A stretch of DNA of 30,579 nucleotides, taken from the NCBI GenBank assembly GCA_016802295.1, contig JAESIW010000203.1, positions 718,875 through 749,453 of the forward strand, in the 5' to 3' direction. A program made the translations under genes and the position numbers. The notes beneath the pieces were generated by a model, which saw nothing but the letters and a program-made list of their open reading frames with translations, was not told where the DNA came from and did not search any database. The DNA comes from Brachionus rotundiformis. Lineage: Eukaryota > Rotifera > Eurotatoria > Ploima > Brachionidae. Shown one piece after another: positions 11,444-20,595 of this stretch (its first letter is position 1; each line of letters opens with the position of its first letter).

Positions 11444-11658
11444 CACTAGAAAGCCCGAGGGGTTTTTAGGACCCCTTTTTAAAAAATATAAACTTAAATA
11501 TTATCTCAAAGAAATAAAGTTATCAAAAATTACTCAAAGAAACTTAAAATCAACTTGTAATACTTAAATTTTTTAATCATATTTTAAATGAATTTTTTCT
11601 ATTTCTTTTGATATTTTAATTTGAAATTTTTGTAAGTGATCAGCCGGGCTTTCTAGTG
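11444..11658. mobile_element. piggyBac-like MITE, 215 bp, TTAA target duplication
   Basis: Perfect 14-bp terminal inverted repeats CACTAGAAAGCCCG (11444-11457) and its complement (11645-11658) are each flanked directly by TTAA (11440-11443 and 11659-11662). TTAA target choice and termini with a CTAGAAAG core are hallmarks of the piggyBac superfamily. Just inside the left end, AGGGGT...ACCCCT forms a short hairpin. The interior is AT-rich with no ORF, so it is a non-autonomous element. Near-perfect ends suggest a relatively recent insertion. Confidence 0.88.
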
Positions 11659-11662
11659 TTAA

Positions 11663-12090
11663 AATTACACAATTACATGAGATAAATGAAAACTAAAGAA
11701 TGATAATGCAAATACTTTGATCACATGACTCTGACTTCAACCATTGGCACTTTGTTCAATATGACTGCGAAAAAATCTCCAAGCTTTCTCTATTTTATCC
11801 TTTACACTTGTTGCTATATTGATTAAAAACATAAAGAAAATTGAAAAAATAAATTTCTCACAAGTAAAACATCATACTTTCGAATTGTTGAAATATTTAA
11901 TTAAATTAAATTTTTTTTTAATTATTTTGCTTTTTTTGATATATAAATATATATATTATCTATTCAATTTTTAGTCTAAAATTATCATGCACGTCAATTA
12001 AAAAGAAAACAAAAATTCTTAAATAAAATTTGAAGTTTTGCTTTGTAATCAAAAGGTTTTTATCTTATTATTTTATAAACTTGTGAAGCA
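11663..12090. other. Upstream region of trypsin 2
   Basis: AT-rich. A TATATAAATATATA tract near 11940-11955 and a TATAAA near 12072 are possible core-promoter elements, but neither position is convincing relative to the ATG at 12091. Confidence 0.35.
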
Positions 12091-13350
12091 ATGAATTTTA
12101 ATTACATAGATTCAAATTTTGAAAGAATATTTACATTATTCTTGATATCAGTAGCTAAGATATCTTTGCAGCTTGATCCGTGCAGTAAAAGTTAAAATAA
12201 TGGATTTAAAATTTAACATAGAATTCATTTTTGGTGTTTAAGATTGTGGCAAAAGCTATTATGAGCCAAATTTACGAGTTAAAGGAGGCGAAAATGCAAT
12301 ACCAAATAGCTGGCCATCAGTTGCCTTATTGGTATTTGAATACAGATATATTATCTCGTCAAACAATATAATTACAATGAAAAAAGTTAGAGGCGAATGT
12401 GGAGCTACATTGATTGATGATAATAAATTATTGACTGCTGCGCATTGTTTCAAAAAATCTGTCACTTTATCTGATGGTTCTACCTTAGAAATAAAGCCCA
12501 ATAATTACCACAAAGACTACAATTCAATGTATAAAATTTATCTTGGTTTGCATGATAAATCCTTGCTAAGCTCTCAAAATTCTCAAAGCTTAGCCTCATT
12601 TAAATTGGTAAATTGGTAAACTGGCTAACTAAACTATTAATAGTAACTGTTGTTTTAAAGCATCCTGATTTTGATCCAGTTACTTGCCAAAATGATCTGG
12701 CAGTAATTATTTTAGAGAAAAAAATTCTTTTTAGCCAAAAAATTCAACCTGCATGTATTCCTCTTGAGGTAGAGGTCAGCTTTGTACCTGATGCGATTGT
12801 TTGGGCTCTTGGATGGGGCAGACTAAGCCTGGATACCTCTGTGACTTCGAATTATTTAAAAAATGTTAGGCTTAAGATTATTGACGAAATCTATTGTGGA
12901 TCGATAAGTATAGATGAACTTTGCATAGGTAATTAGGAGATAAGTTATCAAAAAAAGCTTAAAGAAAAAATATTTTAAAATTTTGGTTATTTTAAAGACT
13001 TTTTGATAAGGTGATTTGATAGATGGAAACGATACAATGCCAGGTGACTCGGGAGGACCAGTTTTTATGAAAAGTAAAGATAATAAGCAAGTCATTGTTG
13101 GAATCACATCTCGTGGTTTATTTTGGAACAAAAAAACAGTTGGGTTAGTTTTTAAGCGATTATTCTATTAATTTTAATAATTAATTGTTTAATTTAATAT
13201 TTATCTAGAATTTACACAAGGGTAAATTCATATCTTGGTTGGATTTTAGACGAAGAAAATGAGCCATCAACTATCAATTCGTCTGTTCGGATATCATCTT
13301 TATTAATTATCTATTTTTTATTTGGAATGATTCAACTATCTTTTAGATAA
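12091..13350 (+). CDS. Trypsin-like serine protease, paralog 2 (five exons, altered activation site)
   Basis: Exons 12091-12190, 12243-12607, 12661-12928, 13011-13143, 13209-13350; introns 52, 53, 82 and 65 bp; 335 residues, TAA stop. Residues 13-30 form the hydrophobic signal core after a longer polar start. Catalytic residues: His101 (TAAHC), Asp167 (CQNDLAVIIL), Ser258 (GDSGGPV); Asp252 at the S1 position implies trypsin specificity. The acceptor at 13009-13010 was chosen over the one at 13021-13022 because it gives the family-length LCIGDLIDGND. Oddities: the activation site reads R/VKGG rather than R/IVGG; the cysteines usually numbered 191 and 220 are both replaced (Met254, and Trp in SRGLFW), so one whole disulfide is lost; the usual aromatic at 215 is Arg. 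The tail after IYTRVNSYLGWI ends in SSLLIIYFLFGMIQLSFR, a possible GPI signal. All introns have GT-AG ends and the frame is intact. Confidence 0.9.
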
Positions 13351-14079
13351 ATGACTTATCGTTTACAAAAATGTATAAAATATTAATTATTTATTTTTCT
13401 AACTTATTTTTTTGTATATAAATTATATTTCAATTTAATATTTCAAGTAACTAAAAACTATAAACATAATTTTATTATAAAAACTATCACATAAATCATT
13501 TTACTTACTAACGCTTGGCTAAAAAGAAGAACTTAATTCTATTCTGAGTAGCCTGAGTTTCACCTTAAAATTATTTAGAAATAAATAAATAGTTAAATTT
13601 GTCCGCGGGACTTAAACTTTTTATAAAAAATCAATAAAATATAAAATGTATCAAAATGATAATTTATTTTTGATTTAGCGCCAATTCAGGTGATGCATTA
13701 GAATTATAAAATGTAAAATAATAATTATTAATACAAATTAGAAATTGTTTTCTGATTAATTATTTAATTAGTATCTTTTGCTCACAAATATATATTTAAT
13801 ACATTTTTTAATTTTATAATGGTTGGACTGGAACAAATCCCCACTTTGTTAAAAGATACCAGGCAAGTGGAATTTGGAAAGGGCTATCAAATAATTTAAT
13901 TGGACATAGTAGCTATCTTTTTTTTAATTTAGTGTTTAATTGAGCTTTTAGGGGGACTCACTTAAAATAGCAATTTTAATATAACCAGGTTAATTTAAAA
14001 AGTGATAGCACTAATTAAAATAGCAATTAACTTTATTGAATTACTAACTTTTTACCTTCTATACTTTCAAAACAAATTT
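13351..14079. other. AT-rich intergenic region after trypsin 2
   Basis: No gene recognised. Part of 13800-14079 may belong to the decayed CR1-like element that becomes readable from 14080. Confidence 0.4.
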
Positions 14080-14634
14080 GGTAAAAAATTTAGTTCAATA
14101 TTGAAGATAAGTTATGATACAACACCTCTCGAAAAGGACCTTGGTGTCTTAATTAGTAAGTATCAATCTTATAAAACGCAAGTTAACAAATAAGCTACCA
14201 AGGCCAATTCCTTGCCTGAGCTCATGAAAAGGACATTTGTCTAAAGAGACGCTCTTATCTGGAACAAGCTGTTCAAAACATATGTCAGACTTCATCTTGA
14301 ATATGCAATTCAAGCTTGGAGACCATACCTCCTGAGTGACATAAACACAGTTGAAAAAGTTCAACGGCGTGCAACGAAAATACCAAGCCATCTGACAGGT
14401 CCTGAAGGAAAAGGACTAGGTGGGCTGCTCAGACAAGAACTATCAAGAAACACCCGAATCAGAAGAAACTTCTTCACCAACCGAGTGGCAAATCACTGGA
14501 ATAAGCTTCCAGAGAAATTGGTAAATGCGCCAAGTGTCAATGCTTTTAAAAACGGGCTTGACCAACTCAGCACGACTGCATATAGGGCTAACCCAGGTCG
14601 GAAATCTTATTTAAGATCTTATAAGATTGAATAA
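14080..14634 (+). pseudogene. CR1-like retrotransposon, C-terminal RT relic
   Basis: In one frame it reads PLEKDLGVLIS, then KANSLPELMKRTF, FKTYVRLHLEYAIQAWRPYL, VEKVQRRATKIPSHL and, after a gap, RRNFFTNRVANHWNKLP with SVNAFKNGLDQ. This is the standard C-terminal order of CR1/L2-type RTs: the EKDLGV block, the LEYxxQAWxPY block, the VQRRATK block and the NRVxNxWNxLP block. Two in-frame TAA codons (14191 and about 14245) and a deletion of about 70 codons between the last two blocks show it is dead. It could be the same family as the copy at 1-705. The C-terminus runs into the AAGATCTT-rich tract. Confidence 0.88.
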
Positions 14635-15060
14635 GACAAAAAATCAATTCAAGATCTTTTACCGTTCCTAAAAATTATCTTTTTTTTTCTTATTTAATAA
14701 GATTTTTTAAGACAAATTTTAAGGTTCTTGATTAGAATCTTAACGAATCTAGATGGAAAATTTCTTATTATATCTTAACTTGATCTTAATTAAGATTCTT
14801 AATTCGATTCTTGTAAAATCTTTACCTAAAAGTTATTAAAAGTTCCTTATAAGATCTCATTTTTAAGTATTTCAAAGTCATTTTAAAATAAGATTTTTAA
14901 AGAAAATTTTTTAAGATCTTATTTTCTAATCATAAATAATCTTTTACTATTACGATAATATTAAGATCTGGAAAGTTATAAGAAGAAAATATCTTAAAAG
15001 TCTTAATAAAAAATAGAATAAGAAGAAAATAAGATTTTTAATGGAATTTTTATTTTAATG
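14603..15060. repeat. Degenerate AAGATCTT/TAAGAT-rich tract
   Basis: About 460 bp in which the words AAGATCTT, TTAAGAT, ATAAGAT and their complements recur on both strands (for example near 14612, 14651, 14851, 14913 and 14962), separated by A/T runs. No unit of fixed length is evident, so this is a decayed simple repeat or the 3' UTR of the preceding LINE rather than a clean satellite. Confidence 0.55.
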
Positions 15061-15441
15061 TGTTTTTTAATAAAACGACTTTAAATATTTAATCGCGTTC
15101 ATCTTCATTTAGATACTTAATTATATAAAAAACATTTCACTTTCTTCATAAATAATACACTTTGATATGATATCATCAGCATTAATTATCAATATATCGT
15201 CTGTTTTTTTCACAAACTGACAAAAAATTGTCAAAAATATTGTTCGGCTTTAAAATTGAAGATTATCTGGAATTCTTACTTTTATGTAATCAAAAAGACA
15301 TGTCTTAGTCGTTTTTAAAACAAACAAAAGAACATAAAAAAAATTTTCAATCTCTATAAAATAATTAACCAAACCAAAAAACGATTTTCCTTTAACAGTG
15401 TACTTTATAGAATAACTTGAAGTATTTTCACCAGCTTTTTA
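15061..15441. other. AT-rich spacer
   Basis: No coding potential, RNA gene or repeat that I can support. Confidence 0.4.
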
Positions 15442-15720
15442 TATAACGTAATTTATAGAATGAAAAATTGAGTTTTCTATCGAAATTCTTAAACCAATAA
15501 AAACATCATCATCAAATTTTTCAATCTCAAATTGTTCTAGCTCATATCGATTTAATTTTCTTTTTGAATTCGGTTCTAAATGTTGAACTCTTTTTTTGTT
15601 TATATTTCTTTTCTCGTGTAAACTCAAAACAAAATCGCATAACTCTGAATTGTCATTATTGAATTCAAGATCTTCTAAACGACTAAGAAGCTCAAAATGT
15701 AATCCTTCATCTAGAAAATT
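15442..15720 (-). pseudogene. Unrecognised open segment, probably transposon-derived
   Basis: A minus-strand frame open for about 90 codons, with no Met near its start, reading LHFELLSRLEDLEFNNDSSE, then SLHEKRNINKKRVQHLEPN and NRYELEQFEIEKFDDDVFIG. Amino-acid use is protein-like (acidic and basic, few low-complexity runs), unlike random AT-rich frames. It is downstream of the MULE relic on the same strand and could be its neighbour ORF or an unrelated exon. No family was recognised. Confidence 0.3.
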
Positions 15721-15888
15721 TTAAGATAAATTTTCAAAATCTTACTCTAAATGAAATCACTTGTTTGGTTTCTCTATAAAAAAAAAAGATGTTCTAAGAT
15801 AATAAGTTTTTATTTAAATACAATTAAATTACAATTAAAGATCTTATATGGATCTTTTCTTTCAAATTCCATTAACTCGCGGTCGATT

Positions 15889-15919
15889 CCACTATTACTA
15901 CTACTGCTACTACTACCAA
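15889..15919. repeat. Trinucleotide (CTA/TAC)n microsatellite
   Basis: Imperfect run of CTA/TAC units with one CTG interruption, about 30 bp, located just beyond the end of the MULE relic. Confidence 0.8.
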
Positions 15920-15951
15920 AATTTATCAAGTATCCAATGAATAAGTTTTGA

Positions 15952-16386
15952 CTATCTCTTTAATTCTTTCACCCAAAAGAATGTACTTGGGTTTTCAGTT
16001 TCTAATTTGAGTATATTTTCTTCAGTTTTTTTTTGTTCTTTACGAAACATTTCCACTAAATTGTACACAGAAGGGTGTCTAATAATCATATTGCTAAATG
16101 CATTGTGTCAGGCCTTCACGAAATTATTTGTGCGTTGTAAACAATCTTTTCTATTACTCAAATTCCAAAGATCAATTTCAACAAACAATGGTTTGACATA
16201 AACCCGAACACCTCTACCACGACCACTTTTTTTAGCTACCGTAAACTCTCGTTTACTACCCCGGGGTACAAGTATGGTTTTAGCTATTGCCCCACCACCA
16301 TAATATATACTAGAAGCCCTGGGTTTTTCAAAAAAAGTTTCATCATAACCCCGGGATTTTAATTTGAAAAACTTTGAAATACTCAT
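15952..16386 (-). pseudogene. MULE (Mutator-like) transposase C-terminal relic
   Basis: On the minus strand, between about 16200 and 15952, it reads PLFVEIDLWNLSN, LQRTNNFVKA, a TGA, HNAFSNMIIRHPSVYNL, then VEMFRKEQKKTEENI. This is the end of MULE-type transposases of invertebrates, where the block is usually RTNNxxEGWHNxF...HPxxxxFIxxLKKEQ. The TGA stands exactly where the invariant Trp is expected. The upstream part (16386-16201) is open in the same frame but carries GGGAIAKTILVPRGSKRE and KKSGRGRGVRVYV, less AT-rich than the surroundings and not like MULE. It may be another insertion fused in frame. The catalytic DDE core is absent. Confidence 0.75.
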
Positions 16387-16740
16387 ATGAAGTTTAGCTG
16401 AATTTCATCATAGCCCCAGCGTGTATTATATATCATTTCGAATCCATGTTTCTATCATGTAATGTTTGTTTCATTTTCGATTTTTTAAGTAAAAAAAGCA
16501 GAATTGTTATTGAAAACTTAAATAAGGATTTACAAGGTGAAAAAAAAGATAGAAGTATTATTTTTTGGCTTTTTGAATGTTTGACTTTTTAACTATATTT
16601 TACTTTACATCCCCAAGAGGTGTTTTTTGAAACAAATAAATGAAAAGTGAGTAATTAATAAAGTATCCAATTAAAATACTTGTTTCCAAATTGTCGCATA
16701 TTTTTAAAAATTGATACTAAACATCATTAGATGGAATAAG
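16387..16740. other. AT-rich spacer
   Basis: Nothing recognisable except an imperfect direct repeat of TTTCATCATAACCCCGG (about 16336-16352) and TTTCATCATAGCCCCAG (about 16403-16419), one copy inside the MULE relic and one just outside. Confidence 0.45.
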
Positions 16741-16772
16741 GCCATCACTTGAGCTATTTAAAGTAAACGTAA

Positions 16773-17652
16773 ATGGTCATATCACTTACAATTATTTTCA
16801 ATAAATTTTCAATTACAGCAGGTGTAACTCAGGGGTCAGTCATTAGTCCATTATTATTCAGTATTTTTATTTACGATATCCCTAAAAAAAACAAAACAAA
16901 TAATGAATACTCCCTTCTTTTTGCTGACGACCTTGTCACCTTTTTTATTTATAAAAAACAGGGTAAATTAGAAAACAAAATCAATAAATACTTGAACTAG
17001 AACAGTGGCTTCGCAAGTGGAAAATGAAAATATCAGGTGAAAAGTCTTGTTCGATGGTCTTTTCAAAACAAAACAAGGAAAGGGTTGATCTAAATTTAAG
17101 AATCTATGGAAATAAAATTATTAGACAAAATTTCTTGGGTTAAAATTAGATTCTAAATTAAATTTTAACCCAATGATAGATGAAATTAAGGAACGTTGTA
17201 ATTCAAGGCTCAATCTAATAAAGATTTTGTCGAATAAAAAATGGGGTCTAAATAATAAAACTTTAGGAAATCTTTACAAATCTTTAGTTGGATCCATTTT
17301 GGATTATAATTTTTCATGTCTTAACTCATTTTCTGAAATTAATATTAAAAGAATACAGAAAATCCAAAATTCAGCTGTTCGATCTATTCTAAATCTAAAA
17401 TACGACACACCCTCAAATATATTACATCACGAGGCTTTAAATAAACTCAAATTACTAACAGTCTTCAATCGACTTTTCGAGTTGAGTGAGAAATATGTTG
17501 GAGCAGGCTTGAGTCATTTTAATCCATTGGTGGTCAGACTGGTGAGGGAATACAAAGTGGGTTTTGAATCAAGGTATATCAAATACCCGACTCCATTGTG
17601 TAATTGCTACCTTACTATTTCTTCTTTTTTCCCTGAACAATCAAACATTTAA
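16773..17652 (+). pseudogene. 5'-truncated non-LTR retrotransposon RT relic
   Basis: Reads AGVTQGSVISPLLFSIFIYD (about 16815-16876) and the catalytic LLFADDLVTFF (about 16917), then a stop at 16998. After frameshifts it resumes at 17173 with ERCNSRLNLIKILSNKKWGL, LGNLYKSLVGSILDYNF and IKRIQKIQNSAVRSIL to TAA at 17650. This is the C-terminal half of a Jockey-like RT with an intact FADD box. Frame breaks and the missing endonuclease make it non-functional. It belongs to a different lineage from the element at 6885. It is followed by a 3' UTR and an AAAT repeat tail. Confidence 0.88.
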
Positions 17653-17808
17653 AAATATGTATCTGTAATTCTCCATTTCAAAAAAGCTAATTTTAATTTT
17701 CATCTATTTTATTTTAATTACATTTTTAATTATTTATTTATTTTTTTTAATTCATCTTTTATTATTTAACTTTATTTTTATTTTTATTTATATTTTTTTT
17801 AATCTGAA

Positions 17809-17856
17809 GGAGCTATAGCTCGGTACAGAAATACAAATAAATAAATAAAATAATAA
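17809..17856 (+). repeat. LINE 3' end with (AAAT)n tail
   Basis: The end of the element's 3' UTR (CTGAAGGAGCTATAGCTCGG with a small palindrome GAGCTATAGCTC) is followed by about six AAAT units. Short tandem tails of this type mark the 3' ends of several non-LTR clades. Confidence 0.65.
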
Positions 17857-18500
17857 TTTAAAAATTTTTCTAATTTCTTTATTATCAATATATATTTTTG
17901 CAAAAAATTTGTTTAATTGTTAAATTTTCTAAATTATTAATTAGATAATCTAAAGAGTTTTAAACCATCGTTAATAGATAACCGAATAGTAACTGAATTT
18001 TAATTTTTCAAAGAAATAAAAGTGTAAGAAAAAAGGTGAAAATTAATTTTTTTTTTGTTTTTTTGGCTTTATTTTTGGGTACCTAATTAATTCATCATAA
18101 TAAAGTTGATTAAAAATGTGGGAATTTAATTAATAGTACTAGTAGTATTTACTGCGGTATGAGGATTTATACCTAATTTTTGCCCAAAGCTCATAGGTCT
18201 ATAGTAGATAAAGACTAAACTGGAGTTTTAAATTTCCCAAGAACAAATGGCTAGCATAGATCTGGCAATGTAAATATTGAAATCGTTTAGCAATAATATA
18301 AGAATAAATTTGAAATGAAGATAACTATTTAAACTTCAAAAAATAATTGAATATTTTACCAAGTTAAAATTGAATCCAAATATTTTAAACAGAAAAAACA
18401 ATCGAGATAAGTTTTAGGCCTAAAAATATGGTTGGAAAGACAACTATAAATTAAAGATAGTATTTAAAAATGAAAATCAAATTATAAAAGTAAATATTTT
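17857..18500. other. AT-rich spacer
   Basis: No gene or repeat could be supported. Confidence 0.4.
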
Positions 18501-18698
18501 TTAATTATTAAAATAGATCTGATTGAAAGCTACAAAGCAACCAAGGATCTGACCAGGATAAATTGGTAGATTTTTAAAAGCGTCTAGATAATCATCAAAA
18601 TTTCCAATAGTGATTTTCAAAATTTGACTTAATCGCATAAAAAGGAAAGAAAAGGAATCAAGTTCCAAGAACTGAAATGAATACAAGACTTCTTTCAA
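18501..18698 (-). pseudogene. Possible ion-channel pore exon relic
   Basis: Minus-strand frame of 65 codons reading FLELDSFSFLFMRLSQILKI, then TIGNFDDYLDAFKNLPI and YPGQILGC, stopping at TAA. An aromatic-rich helix followed by Q-x-L-K-I-T-I-G-N-F-D resembles the pore-helix and filter context of TRP-like channels (phenylalanine/threonine-Ile-Gly-Asp/Asn-Phe). A CAG acceptor-like site lies just before FLELDS. No further exon follows downstream, so it would be an isolated relic. Family assignment is weak and rests only on pattern. Confidence 0.3.
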
Positions 18699-19206
18699 CT
18701 TTTAACTAGATAGTTGATCATATTAATATAAAACTTTATTTTAACAAGTATAAAGAAATAAGGAAATTATGCATCTTAGAACAAATTTCTTTAATGAATT
18801 GTTCTTAAGGCTAAATTTAAAATAAAACAAAAATAAAAATTTAACTAAAAGACTTTTACTTCTAACACAATTTTATTAGATTTAATTAAAATAAAAAATT
18901 TCACTTAGTTTTATTACAAATTCAAAATTTCACAACAAATTAAGATCAGACTGTTCAGAAGATTAGTTTATTTATTCGCTTATTTTCGCATGGTCAGTAC
19001 CGACTGTTGGTATGCATATATAAAAATAAAAAATAAAATTTACTAGTCAAATTTAAAACTATATTTAAAAATAATTTAACATCAAAATTAATTTTTTGAT
19101 TTAATTAAAGATTGAAATATTAATAGTCATTTGACTTGTTTTATTTCAGATAGATAAAAATTACCAAAAATATAACAATCTTCAATTGATAATTTTATTA
19201 AAATAA
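18699..19206. other. 3' flank of the DEG/ENaC gene
   Basis: AT-rich. Minus-strand AATAAA at 19199-19194, just after the channel stop codon, is the likely poly(A) signal. Nothing else recognised. Confidence 0.5.
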
Positions 19207-20595
19207 TTATTGAGAATTAATTTGATTTTTTCTAAAAAAGAAAGGAATGGGTTCTTTGTTATTTGTGTAGAAATAAATTATTTCTATCAATATTTCCAAT
19301 AATTCTACAAAAGTGAGAAAACTAGCGCCCAAACACAAGCCCAAAAATCCACCAATTTCTGCCACTAATTGTTCAAATGTCTTTGAAATCTTTTCCTCTG
19401 TAACTCTAAGTGATATATCATTATGATAAACATTCACTTCAAGAATGTTATTTTTGCTTATATTTTTATTAATTGATTCAAGAAAATAATTTGAATAAAT
19501 CTTAGTTGGAAAACTGGCAGTTGATATCTGGTATTCATAGTTGAATGATTCACATTCTTCTGGACATTCACCAAAACATTTCATAGGATGGTCAGAGTTA
19601 ATAAATTCATAATATTCATTATCAACGCACATTAAACTGGTTAAATTGCATGCTTCTGAATACTTTATCCCATACAAATCTGGATAGTAACAACCACATT
19701 TTTCTTTCAAATACTCAAAATAGCACATAAATAGACATATCTTTTGTTGATACTGACCAAATATTGAAGTGGTTATTCTAGATAGCTTTGAGTTAAGCGA
19801 ACTTGGTGAAAAAATATTTTGCACACAATTGCTGTATGGTTCTGGCAACTTAATCGTATACTCTTGCTTAACAGCAATGTCTGTTTCAAAGCCTGGTGAC
19901 AAATTTATAAAGTCAATGCCACTTGTTGGTTTTATCGAAGCATTGTGAATAAATAAAACTATTCCATCTGATTTGAGTAAATTGTCTGAATTTCCAGTAA
20001 AAATTTTTAGATTTAAACCATGTACAACTCCAGGAAAAAAACTTCTTTTCAAATTGACATGGCTTCCATTATGCTTTCCAGAATTGAAAGTATAACAATT
20101 TCCAAATTTTGATAGAATAAAATGATCAAATTCATTTTTTTGGCAAGGTATACCATTGAAATTACATTCTATAAGCATTTCATCAATCGTAAAGCCAAAA
20201 TCTTCTTGTTGTGATTTTAAAACCTCATACATTAGCAAAATTTCAGTTTGCCAATATTGAAGTCCAGAATAAAAATCAATTAAATGTGGAAATTTTTCCA
20301 ATTTAAGTGGATTTTTGTTGCAAAATGTCACCGCTGGAAATTCAATTGATTGCAATCGATGCTTAACCGTAATGGTATTAACATCATAGTTGAAATATGC
20401 AATTATTGTTTTGGCAATGTTGTAAGTAAAGTATGAAGAAGTTGTAATTATGCAAGCAATCCATAAAAGTTTGGTAATCCAATTCTTAGTTCTGAAAATA
20501 TTCGATAGACCATGAAGAGTGGACTCTTGAGCGCTTTTCAATAAAATGGTAGATATTTTACCAGGCATTTTTCTAAATTTGTTTCCGAGTTTCAT
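19207..20595 (-). CDS. DEG/ENaC-family sodium channel subunit, intronless
   Basis: A 462-residue uninterrupted ORF with the full architecture of the degenerin/epithelial sodium channel family: cytoplasmic N-terminus with the gating His-Gly (H28-G29 in STLHGLSNIF), TM1 at about 42-66, a Cys-rich extracellular domain (with FPAVTFCN near 87-94 and CLFMCYFEYLKEKCGCYYPD in the middle), and TM2 at about 412-440 with the selectivity filter Gly-Ala-Ser (423-425; family pattern G-x-S). Members are trimeric, voltage-independent Na+ channels of the plasma membrane gated by peptides, acid, mechanical stimuli or open constitutively; which applies cannot be read here. The length is typical of short invertebrate members. 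Start chosen as the first ATG before the conserved N-terminus; TAA stop. The absence of introns is unusual for the family and contrasts with the neighbours, so a retrocopy or lineage-specific intron loss is possible. Confidence 0.95.
   Translation of the reverse strand: MKLGNKFRKMPGKISTILLKSAQESTLHGLSNIFRTKNWITKLLWIACIITTSSYFTYNIAKTIIAYFNYDVNTITVKHRLQSIEFPAVTFCNKNPLKLEKFPHLIDFYSGLQYWQTEILLMYEVLKSQQEDFGFTIDEMLIECNFNGIPCQKNEFDHFILSKFGNCYTFNSGKHNGSHVNLKRSFFPGVVHGLNLKIFTGNSDNLLKSDGIVLFIHNASIKPTSGIDFINLSPGFETDIAVKQEYTIKLPEPYSNCVQNIFSPSSLNSKLSRITTSIFGQYQQKICLFMCYFEYLKEKCGCYYPDLYGIKYSEACNLTSLMCVDNEYYEFINSDHPMKCFGECPEECESFNYEYQISTASFPTKIYSNYFLESINKNISKNNILEVNVYHNDISLRVTEEKISKTFEQLVAEIGGFLGLCLGASFLTFVELLEILIEIIYFYTNNKEPIPFFFRKNQINSQ

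Noticed and set aside
12615..12620. Second GT donor for trypsin 2 exon 2
   Set aside because: The donor at 12608 gives the phase-0 junction shared with both paralogs.
13022..13022. Alternative acceptor for trypsin 2 exon 4 at 13021-13022
   Set aside because: It keeps the frame but removes four residues of a loop whose length is constant in the family; the acceptor at 13009-13010 gives the normal length.
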